Assembly (NCBI RefSeq): GCF_025961575.1
Contig: NZ_JAOQNX010000005.1
Span: forward strand, 62,001 to 126,000
Length of the DNA stretch: 64,000 nt
Source of the DNA: Rhodoblastus acidophilus
Lineage (GTDB): Bacteria > Pseudomonadota > Alphaproteobacteria > Rhizobiales > Beijerinckiaceae
Direction: 5' to 3'
The notes beneath the pieces were generated by a model that saw only the letters and a program-made list of their open reading frames with translations, made no database searches and was not told the origin of the DNA. The position numbers and the translations under genes are program-made. Shown piece after piece: positions 48,001 to 54,453 of the stretch. Each line of letters starts with the position of its first letter. Positions within the stretch are counted from its first letter, which is position 1.

Positions 48001-48148
48001 GCTGGCGATCGGCGCCGCCGAGCCCGGCCGCGAGGTTCAGGGCCCGATGGCGACGGTCATTCTGGGCGGGCTGATCAGCTCGCTCCTTCTCAACCTGTTT
48101 GTGCTGCCGACCTTGGCGCATCGCTTCGGCCGCTTCGGTCGCGCGTGA
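45029..48148 (+). CDS. CusA/CzcA-type RND heavy-metal efflux permease
   Basis: 1039 residues with twelve membrane segments in the RND layout (one N-terminal, two large periplasmic loops). The heavy-metal-efflux class is indicated by FPEFAPPQVNIQTEAPGLAA at the N-terminus and GEVVDDAVIDVENIVRRLRE in TM4, where the two Asp are proton-relay residues. In this class the substrates are mono- or divalent cations (Cu, Ag, Co, Zn, Cd). No periplasmic adaptor or outer-membrane factor is adjacent, so it must use partners encoded elsewhere or be an unusual member. It follows the TonB receptor by 52 bp. Stop codon shares the palindrome TGATCA with the convergent kinase gene. Confidence 0.9.
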   Translation: MEASSPGSSGFQAHLIAAAIRRRWIVLGVSFLLLVFGVDALTRAKYDVFPEFAPPQVNIQTEAPGLAALEVEALVTQPLENAIAGAIGVKTLRSTSTQGLSVVTVTFAMGSEARLNRQIVAEHVASAAQNLPAGVKPPVLTPLTSSSSTILIVGLTSKSRDLMDVRTVADSLARPRLLAVPGVAKVAVFGGELRSLQFQARPEDLIRAGIGLDEVVAAARGAIGAKGLGLVETPNQRLPLRADAPPLSAKALGEIVLASNGSSRTRLADVADVTQAPEPAIGGASVMGRTGVVLQISGQYGANTVEVTECVEAALAGLRPTLEREGIDLDATLFRPANFVAVTKQGVGDALLLGGALVIVVLFLFLFDIRTAAISSIAIPLSLLVAVLVLDAWGFTLNAMTLGGLAIAIGEVVDDAVIDVENIVRRLRENRAKAEPRPAAQVVLDASLEVRGAVVHATMIVMLVFLPVLTLPGVAGSFFRPLALAYLLALIASLATALIVTPALCMTLLGGEARKTSKTPPLTTALRRPFEAALSIIARRPRAVMATVIAATLGALTLPPFFQNAFLPEFKEGHYTLHMTNAPGSSIAESLRIGGLATDLLSELKWVRSVSQRVGRAELADDTGGTNASEIEVDLKPGLNGAQLSRADREVRKSIEEFPGARFSLKPFLTERIEEVVAGNGAAVAINVFGDDLAALDQTAAQILAVLEKTRGSRDARLRAAPSTPEISIRLRDDDLTRWGLRPAQVMDVVRIACQGEVVGQVHDGPRAKNVIATLAPGARNAVEKIADLPLRAGNGAFIALRDVADVAQTTGRAQIDHLGAHRMVTVATDVSEADVGAFVARARKAVAAQVNLPRGVYVEFTGAAEAEAQTRRDLIQHALFAFAGVVLVLSLITRNARNLALVLLNLPFALIGGVLAVQLQGAVLTIGSMVGFVALFGISLRNSIMMISHYHHLVTVEGMDWSLATAIKGAGDRLIPIVMTSLVTALGLAPLAIGAAEPGREVQGPMATVILGGLISSLLLNLFVLPTLAHRFGRFGRA

Positions 48149-49849
48149 TCACCTGCGAAACAGCGACACCGCCAGGAGAATCGCGAGCAAGGCGCAAAGC
48201 CCCTGCCAGAACAGCAGCGGGTTTCGTTCATAGAGCGGCGTCTTCCGCGCCACAGCGGGTCCGCCGCGTCTCGCCCCGTTCTCGATCTCGAAGGCGAATT
48301 CGAGCACGTCGGCATGGCGTTTGGCCGGATCGACGGCAATGGCCTTGAAGATCGCGCCTTCCAGCCAGGCGGGCAGATCGGGCCGCTTCGCCGTCAGCGA
48401 GGCCGGTTTGCCGAACCGGGGTTTGGTGAACGGCTCGATCTCGCCAAAGGGATAGGCGCGCGTGAACAGGCGATAAACGGTGACGCCGAGCGCGAACAGG
48501 TCCGTGGCTTCATCGCCCTGCGCGCCGGCAAAAAATTCCGGCGCCATATAGGAGGGCGTGCCCGGCGCATGGATGTCGGGAAAGTCGTCCAGTTGCGGCA
48601 GGCGCGCGACGCCGAGGTCGAGCAGTTTGATGCCGCCGTCCCGCAGCAGCAGGATGTTTTCGGGCTTGATGTCGCGGTGAATGACGCCGGCGCGATGCAG
48701 GGTCGCTATCGCGCGCGCCATGCGGGTGGCGAGCAGCGCGCCATCCTCCAGGCTGATCGGCGGCTCGCGCCTGAGCCGGGTTTCGAGCGTCTCGCCCTCA
48801 TAGAACGGCATCACCGAATATAGCCGCGTCTGGCGCTCGGGCGGCAGTTCGATGGTTTCGGCGATCCAGGGACTGCGCACGCGGCTGGCGACAAAAGCCT
48901 CGTTGATGAAGGCGCGTCGGAAAACTTCGTCGTCGGCGACCGCGGGCTTGGGAAATTTTAGCACGACAGTCTGGCTGGTGCGCAAATCTTCGGCGCGCAG
49001 CAGACGGGCGTAGCGTCCGTCGGACAGCAGCGCATCGATGCGGAAGGCGTCGACGACCGCGCCGATCTCCGGCAGGACCGAAATGGGGAGAGCGTCAAAA
49101 GTCTGAGAAATATCCTCGGCGCTGGCCGGCGGCGCGTCGAGAATGTCGATGACGAGCGCGGTGCAATTGTCGGCGCTTCCGGCCGCCAGCGCCGCGGCGA
49201 CGAGGTCCTGCGCCGTACGGTCGGGCGCGGCGCGCTGGTCCAGGATTTCGCGTAAGCTCGCGTCGCGCAGGCCGCCATGCACGCCGTCGCTGCACAGCAG
49301 ATAGCGCTCGTGCGGGCGCAAGGAAAATTTGCGGTGATCGATCGGCAGGTTGTTTTCGACGCCGACGGCGCGGCGCAAAACACTCAGGTCGCCGCGGCCC
49401 ATCACATGGTCTTCGCTGAGTTGTTCGAGCGCGCTTTCACGCAGTCTGTACAGCCTGGAATCGCCAACATGGACGCAATGGCCATCACGCCCGTCGAGGA
49501 TGAGCGCGGTAAAAGTGGTGGCCATGCCGGCGCGTTCGGGATCGACGCGGCCTTGCGCCACGATCCAGTCGTTGATGGCGCTGAGCGCGCGGGCGGCGGC
49601 CTGTGGCGCGCCGAGCGAGGCGGGCAGGCCGAAGAACCCATCGAAAAAACCGCGCACGCAAAGTTCGGCGGCGTCGCGTCCGCCCTGGCGTCCGCCGACG
49701 CCATCGGCCAGCGCGGCGACGGCGGCGCGGCGCGCGTCCACGCGCGGCCGGCCGATCCGGGCGGCGGCATAATCCTGGTTGTCGGCGCGCTTGCCTTTGT
49801 CCGAGGCGAAGCCGATCTCGAAGCGCAGGTCGTGGTCGAAACGGGACAT
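48149..49849 (-). CDS. bifunctional PP2C phosphatase/Ser-Thr protein kinase, tail-anchored
   Basis: 566 residues. N-terminal PP2C domain (about 1-235: GKRADNQDYA, ALADGVGGRQGGRD, HVGDSRLYRL, GSADNCTALVIDI, all metal-binding Asp motifs), then a protein kinase domain (about 255-520: catalytic Lys in VVLKFPKP, HRDIKPENILLL, DLG in place of DFG in LLDLGVARL, TPSYMAPEF, VDPAKRHADVLEFA) and a single C-terminal membrane segment (FWQGLCALLAILLAVSLFRR). Such fusions sit next to nitrate transporter genes in several proteobacteria (for example the Pseudomonas nirB-nasA locus, from memory). It is the last gene of the nas run, separated from narK by a palindromic repeat. Start ATG at 49849. Confidence 0.9.
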   Translation of the reverse strand: MSRFDHDLRFEIGFASDKGKRADNQDYAAARIGRPRVDARRAAVAALADGVGGRQGGRDAAELCVRGFFDGFFGLPASLGAPQAAARALSAINDWIVAQGRVDPERAGMATTFTALILDGRDGHCVHVGDSRLYRLRESALEQLSEDHVMGRGDLSVLRRAVGVENNLPIDHRKFSLRPHERYLLCSDGVHGGLRDASLREILDQRAAPDRTAQDLVAAALAAGSADNCTALVIDILDAPPASAEDISQTFDALPISVLPEIGAVVDAFRIDALLSDGRYARLLRAEDLRTSQTVVLKFPKPAVADDEVFRRAFINEAFVASRVRSPWIAETIELPPERQTRLYSVMPFYEGETLETRLRREPPISLEDGALLATRMARAIATLHRAGVIHRDIKPENILLLRDGGIKLLDLGVARLPQLDDFPDIHAPGTPSYMAPEFFAGAQGDEATDLFALGVTVYRLFTRAYPFGEIEPFTKPRFGKPASLTAKRPDLPAWLEGAIFKAIAVDPAKRHADVLEFAFEIENGARRGGPAVARKTPLYERNPLLFWQGLCALLAILLAVSLFRR

Positions 49850-49867
49850 GAAGGGCCGGGACGTGGC

Positions 49868-49919
49868 TCCCTCTCCCCGCTTGAGCGGGGAGAGGGCGGG
49901 GGTGAGGGGCAGGGGCGCT
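49868..49919. repeat. palindromic repeat unit, type A arm
   Basis: TCCCTCTCCCCGC-TTGA-GCGGGGAGAGGGCG plus the GGGGTGAGGGGCAGGGGCG tail, nearly identical in sequence and orientation to 31759-31810. It lies between the narK stop and the start of the phosphatase/kinase gene, within 113 bp. Only one arm is present here, not the paired element. The hairpin could stabilise or terminate the nas transcript. Confidence 0.8.
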
Positions 49920-49962
49920 AGCCTCGGCGCCCTCAGTCGTGTCGGTCGGGCGATCGGCGTCG

Positions 49963-51219
49963 TCAAATCCGCGCGCCGGACACCGCGCCCCAGGTGGTGC
50001 GCCAGCGGTTCTTGACAAAACTCAGGCCGGCGACGCCGAGCAAAGCGAGAACCGAGAAGAACAGGAAGCCGGCCATGAACCCGCCGGTCATGCCTTTTGA
50101 CGTCGCCAGCGCCTTGGCGAGGAAGAACCCGCCCAGGCCGCCGGCGAAACCGACCAGACCGGTCATCACGCCGACTTCGTTGCGAAAGCGCTGCGGCAGC
50201 AATTGGAACACCGCGCCATTGCCCATGCCCAGGCACAGAGTGCCCACGGAAAACAGGGCGACCGCCAGCCATCCCATGGCGGGAAGCTGCATCAGCGACC
50301 AGCCGCCGCTCGCGGGCGCGGGGCCTTCCGGCAGCAGGGCGACGCCGAAATAGCAGGCGGAGACCACCACGAACATGAAGGTCAGCGATTTGATGCCGCC
50401 GATGCGGTCGGCGATGGCGCCGCCCACCGGGCGGAAGGTGGAGCCGAAGAACACGATCAGCGACACCATCAGCCCCGCCGCCACCGGAGTGACGTGGAAA
50501 TGGGCGGTGAAATAGAGCGGCAACGCGGAGGCGAGACCGACAAAACCGCCGAAGGTGATGAAGTAGAAGAACATGAACCAGCGGCTGTCGGAATCCAGCA
50601 GCAGTTTGCCATAGGAGGCCAGAGCGATGGGTTTGACCGAGCCGGGCGCGTCCTTGACCGTAAAGATGTAGATGGCGAGGATGATGATCATCGGGATCAG
50701 AAGCGCCGCATAAACCCCTTGCCAGCCGAAAACTTCGGCGATCGAGGGCGCGAACAGCGTGTCGAGCACCACGCCCATATTGCCGGCGCCGGCGATGCCC
50801 ATCACCAGACCCTGCAATTGCGGCGGATACCAGCGGCTGGCCTGCGGCAGCGCGACCGAGAACGAGGCGCCGCCGAGGCCGAGCAGCGCGCCGAAGATCG
50901 CCACTTGGCTGGGCGTTCCCAGCCCGAATTTCCAGACATAGAGGCAGGCGACGGTCATGATGATCTGGGCGATCACGCCGGTGATTTTCGATCCGATCGT
51001 GTCGGCGAGAATGCCCATGGGAATGCGCAGGATCGCGCCGGACAGCACGGGAATGGCGACCAGGGTCAGCTTCTGCTCGACCGGAATGTTCATTTCCCGG
51101 GCGATATAGACCATCAGCGGGCCAAGCGAGACCCAGGCCATAAAGCTGATGTCGAAATAGAGGAAGGCCGAGAGAAGCGTCGGCCAGTGCCCGGCTTTCC
51201 GGATGTCGGAGAGTTTCAT
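49963..51219 (-). CDS. narK: nitrate/nitrite MFS transporter, NarK/NasA type
   Basis: 418 residues with twelve hydrophobic segments of the nitrate-nitrite porter family. Marks: FLYFDISFMAWVSLGPLMVY, ILRIPMGILADTIG with the family RxxxG region, GLVGFAGGLGGFFLAKALA, which is the nitrate-signature-like Gly-rich stretch of this family. It probably imports nitrate for the assimilatory pathway. It starts 17 bp after the nasA stop, so it belongs to the nirB-nirD-nasA-narK run. A type A repeat lies downstream of its stop. Confidence 0.93.
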   Translation of the reverse strand: MKLSDIRKAGHWPTLLSAFLYFDISFMAWVSLGPLMVYIAREMNIPVEQKLTLVAIPVLSGAILRIPMGILADTIGSKITGVIAQIIMTVACLYVWKFGLGTPSQVAIFGALLGLGGASFSVALPQASRWYPPQLQGLVMGIAGAGNMGVVLDTLFAPSIAEVFGWQGVYAALLIPMIIILAIYIFTVKDAPGSVKPIALASYGKLLLDSDSRWFMFFYFITFGGFVGLASALPLYFTAHFHVTPVAAGLMVSLIVFFGSTFRPVGGAIADRIGGIKSLTFMFVVVSACYFGVALLPEGPAPASGGWSLMQLPAMGWLAVALFSVGTLCLGMGNGAVFQLLPQRFRNEVGVMTGLVGFAGGLGGFFLAKALATSKGMTGGFMAGFLFFSVLALLGVAGLSFVKNRWRTTWGAVSGARI

Positions 51220-51236
51220 ATGCGCCCTTTCTGCTG

Positions 51237-53894
51237 TCAGACTGTAGCGGCTTGCGCCGCGGTGTGAAGGAGCCTTTCAATTTCGGGGCGGCAGGAGCCG
51301 CACCCTGTTCCCGCGCCGGTCGCGTCGGAAATCTGGGCGACGCTGATCAGCGCCTTGTCGCGGATCGCATCGAGAATGGTGTTCACGCCGACGTTGAGGC
51401 AGACGCAGATTTTGCGGCCGGGATCGCGGGCGTCTTTCGGCGGTTGTCCCGCCAGCAAGGCGAGCGGTGCGGCGCCGGCCGCGAATTGTTCCGCAGCCCA
51501 GGCGCGGGCGACGGCGACCGGCTGCGCCGCGAGATAGAAGGCCCCGAGAATTTGGTCGTTTTGGGTCGCGACGCAACGGTAGCCGCCGCCGCGCTCGTCG
51601 CGGAGCGCGGTGAGTTCGGCGTCTTGCGCTCCCAAAAGTTTTCGCGCGAAATCTTCGGGCTCGGCGAGCGGGGAAAAGCCCGCCAGTTCGATGCGCCAGC
51701 CGCCCGCGGTTCGGGCCAGCGCCCAATAGTCCGCATCGATTTTTTCCGACTTTTCGCGCGTCAGCGCGAAGGCGAACCAGAGCGGTGAAACAGCTTCCGC
51801 AGCGACCGTCGCCGCCTTGCTTTCCGGCTGTCCGGAAACCGGATCGACCACGGGCGCGACCAGTTTTCCCACACGGGCGTTGGCGGCGAACTGCTCGCTC
51901 CAGTGGATCGGGACGAAGATCGAGCCCGGTCGTTGCCGATCGACGATCTGGGCGCGCAACAGCACGTCGCCGCGGGTGTTGCTCAACCGCAGGAGGCCCG
52001 CGGGTTCGACGCCGAGCCGCGCGGCGTCAAGAGGGTTGAGTTCGGCAAAGGGCTCGGCGATGTGCTGCGACAGTTTTTCGGCGCCGCCGGTGCGCGTCAT
52101 CGTGTGCCACTGGTCGCGCAGGCGGCCGGTGTTGAGCACGAAGGGCGCGCCGGCGCTCGGCGCCTCCGCCGGCGCGCGAAACGGCGTGGCGACGAAACGC
52201 GCCTTGCGTCCGGGCGTGAAAAATTTTCCGTCGGCAAAAAAACGTTTTGGCGCATCGCTGGGCGTTTCGCCCGCCGGCGCCGGCCATTGGAAGGGCGCGA
52301 GGCGGTCGTACTCCGCCGCGGAAATCCAGGCATAAGCTGAAATGTCGAAGTCGCGCGACCCGCCGTTCTTGTCACCGCTGAGCCGCGCATGTTCGGCGAA
52401 AATCTGTGCGGGCTTGTCATAGGCGAAGGCGTCGCCAAACCCCATGCACCCAGCGACATCGCAGATGATGCGCCAGTCGGCGCGCGCTTCGCCCGGGGCA
52501 GGGCGCAGCGCCCGCTGGCGCGAGATGCGGCGCTCGGAATTGGTGACAACACCGTCTTTTTCGCCCCAGGCCAAAGCGGGGAGCAGCACATGGGCATGGG
52601 CGTTGGTGTCGGTGTTTTCGGCGACGTCCGACACCACCACGAACGGGCATTTGGCCAGGGCCTCGCGGATGAAATCGGCATCCGGAAGACTGTCGACCGG
52701 ATTGGTCGCCATAATCCACAAAGCCTTGATGCGCCCGTCATGAACCGCCTTGAACAGGTCCACGGCCTTGAGGCCCGGCTTGTCCGGAATCGGCGCCGGC
52801 GCTTTCCAGAACGTGCTGACCAGCGCGCGATGAGCCGGGTTTTCGAGGTCCATGTGGGCGGCGAGCATATTGGCGAGGCCGCCGACCTCACGCCCGCCCA
52901 TGGCGTTGGGCTGGCCGGTCACCGAGAACGGCCCGCACCCCGGCTTGCCGATCCGCCCGGTGTAGAGATGGGTGTTGATGATGGCGTTAACCTTGTCAGC
53001 GCCGGCCCAGGACTGGTTCACGCCCTGCGAATAGACGGTGACGCAGTTTTCATGCGCGGCGACGAGGTCATAGAAACGGCGCAGATCGTGCGGCGGCACA
53101 CCGGTCACCTCCGCCACCCGCGAAAGAGTCCAGTTGCGCGCCTCGGCCAAAGCCTCGGCGAGGCCTTCCGTGTGCTGATTGACAAAACGCTTGTTGGCCT
53201 TGCGGGCCCGGCGCAGCGCGTCGAGCAAGCCGAGAAACAGGGCGACGTCCGAGCCTGGCGCGAGTTGCAGATTCAGATCGGCGATCTCGCTGGTCGCCGT
53301 GCGGCGCGGATCGATGTTGACGACGATCGGCTTTCCGCGACGGTTCTCGCGAGCGGCGGCAAGGCGTTGGAACAGAATGGGATGGCACCAGGCGAGATTG
53401 GAGCCGGTGAGCACGACGAGGTCGGCTTGTTCAAGGTCGTCGTAGCAGCCGGGGACGGTGTCGGAGCCGAAAGCGCGCTTGTGCCCGGCGACCGAGGACG
53501 ACATGCACAGGCGCGAGTTTGTGTCGATGTTGGCGGAGCCGACAAAACCTTTCATCAGCTTGTTGGCGACGTAATAATCTTCCGTCAGCAATTGCCCGGA
53601 GACATAGAAGGCGACGGAGTCGGGGCCGTGCGTTTTGATGCTGTCGCGAAATTTTTGCGCCACGAGATCGAGGGCTTCATCCCAGTTGGCGCGGGACCCG
53701 TTGATGCGCGGATGCAACAGACGACCGTCGAGGTCCATCACCTGATCGAGCGCGGAGCCCTTCACGCACAGGCGACCGAAATTGGCGGGATGATTTGGGT
53801 CGCCCGCCACGGAGATTTGGTCGCCGTCAACGGTCGCCTTCACGCCGCATCCGGTGCCGCAATAGGGGCATGTGGTCTTGATCGTTTCGGACAT
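51237..53894 (-). CDS. nasA: assimilatory nitrate reductase, large subunit with C-terminal BFD-type [2Fe-2S] domain
   Basis: 885 residues. Molybdopterin oxidoreductase reducing nitrate to nitrite in the cytosol. N-terminal [4Fe-4S] ligands TTCPYCGTGCGVKA and GRLCVKGSALDQV; bis-MGD-binding marks DSVAFYVSGQLLTEDYYVANKL, NTDSRLCMSS-type NIDTNSRLCMSS, QGVNQS and NAMGGREVGG; C-terminal BFD-like domain with ICVCLNVGV and GAGTGCGSCRPEI, which probably receives electrons. Starts at the ATG at 53894; a longer frame upstream runs into the repeat and is not used. The gap to nirD is 216 bp and is filled by a composite palindromic element. Confidence 0.95.
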   Translation of the reverse strand: MSETIKTTCPYCGTGCGVKATVDGDQISVAGDPNHPANFGRLCVKGSALDQVMDLDGRLLHPRINGSRANWDEALDLVAQKFRDSIKTHGPDSVAFYVSGQLLTEDYYVANKLMKGFVGSANIDTNSRLCMSSSVAGHKRAFGSDTVPGCYDDLEQADLVVLTGSNLAWCHPILFQRLAAARENRRGKPIVVNIDPRRTATSEIADLNLQLAPGSDVALFLGLLDALRRARKANKRFVNQHTEGLAEALAEARNWTLSRVAEVTGVPPHDLRRFYDLVAAHENCVTVYSQGVNQSWAGADKVNAIINTHLYTGRIGKPGCGPFSVTGQPNAMGGREVGGLANMLAAHMDLENPAHRALVSTFWKAPAPIPDKPGLKAVDLFKAVHDGRIKALWIMATNPVDSLPDADFIREALAKCPFVVVSDVAENTDTNAHAHVLLPALAWGEKDGVVTNSERRISRQRALRPAPGEARADWRIICDVAGCMGFGDAFAYDKPAQIFAEHARLSGDKNGGSRDFDISAYAWISAAEYDRLAPFQWPAPAGETPSDAPKRFFADGKFFTPGRKARFVATPFRAPAEAPSAGAPFVLNTGRLRDQWHTMTRTGGAEKLSQHIAEPFAELNPLDAARLGVEPAGLLRLSNTRGDVLLRAQIVDRQRPGSIFVPIHWSEQFAANARVGKLVAPVVDPVSGQPESKAATVAAEAVSPLWFAFALTREKSEKIDADYWALARTAGGWRIELAGFSPLAEPEDFARKLLGAQDAELTALRDERGGGYRCVATQNDQILGAFYLAAQPVAVARAWAAEQFAAGAAPLALLAGQPPKDARDPGRKICVCLNVGVNTILDAIRDKALISVAQISDATGAGTGCGSCRPEIERLLHTAAQAATV

Positions 53895-53917
53895 TCTTTC
53901 CACTCGCGAGGGACTTT

Positions 53918-54096
53918 CTTCTCCCCTTGCGGGAGAAGGTGGCGCCATAGGGTGTCCGCAGGACGCCCGTCTCTCGACGGGCTATGGCGCCGGATGAGGG
54001 GGCGCCGCCGCCGCCTCGATTGTTGTTCGCGTGTGACGAACCCCTCATCCGTCTCGACGCTGCGCGCCGAGCCACCTTCTCCCGCAAGGGGAGAAG
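53918..54096. repeat. composite nested-palindrome element, type D, inside the nas operon
   Basis: 179 bp. The outer arms are a perfect 26-bp inverted repeat (53918-53943 and 54071-54096), each containing a hairpin built on CTTCTCCCC/GGGGAGAAG. Nested inside are GGCGCCATAG/CTATGGCGCC (53941-53950, 53982-53991), GGTGTCC/GGACGCC with one G-U pair (about 53952-53967), and CGGATGAGGGG/CCCCTCATCCG (53991-54001, 54041-54051). It sits between nirD and nasA on the minus-strand operon. The CCACCTTCTCCCGCAAGGGG and CCCTCATCCG units are familiar from Rhizobiales intergenic repeats. Confidence 0.85.
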
Positions 54097-54110
54097 GAGG
54101 GCGCCGTCAC

Positions 54111-54443
54111 TCACGCCGGGGCCAGCACGCCCATGTCGATGTAGATGTGGCCGCGCTCGATTTTCGTCGGGAATTTTTTCGCGCAGCCGTGGTCCGCGCC
54201 GGTCGCCTCGCCGTCTTCCAGATTGATGATCCAGTTGTGCAGCGGACACGCCACTTTTCGGCCGTGGACAATGCCCTCGCTCAGCGGCCCGCCCTTGTGC
54301 GGACAGCGGTTTTCCAATGCGAAGATTTCGTTGCTGGCGGTGCGGAACACCGCGATCTCGCGGCTTGGGGTGCGCACGGTGCGCGCGCCGCGCAGCGGAA
54401 CGGCGGAGACGGGACCGACGTCGAACCAAAATTTCTCTTCCAT
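54111..54443 (-). CDS. nirD: nitrite reductase (NADH) small subunit, Rieske-type
   Basis: 110 residues with a Rieske [2Fe-2S] fold: CPHKGGPLSEG and CPLHNWIINL supply the Cys-His ligand pairs. NirD works with NirB to reduce nitrite to ammonia. The gene starts 10 bp after nirB and ends before the palindromic element. Confidence 0.95.
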   Translation of the reverse strand: MEEKFWFDVGPVSAVPLRGARTVRTPSREIAVFRTASNEIFALENRCPHKGGPLSEGIVHGRKVACPLHNWIINLEDGEATGADHGCAKKFPTKIERGHIYIDMGVLAPA

Positions 54444-54453
54444 GACAAAATCC

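Noticed and set aside
49850-51280. Apparent fusion of a transporter-like sequence to the phosphatase/kinase in one frame
   Set aside because: The upstream part is an out-of-frame reading of narK and the repeat. The real phosphatase/kinase starts at the ATG at 49849.
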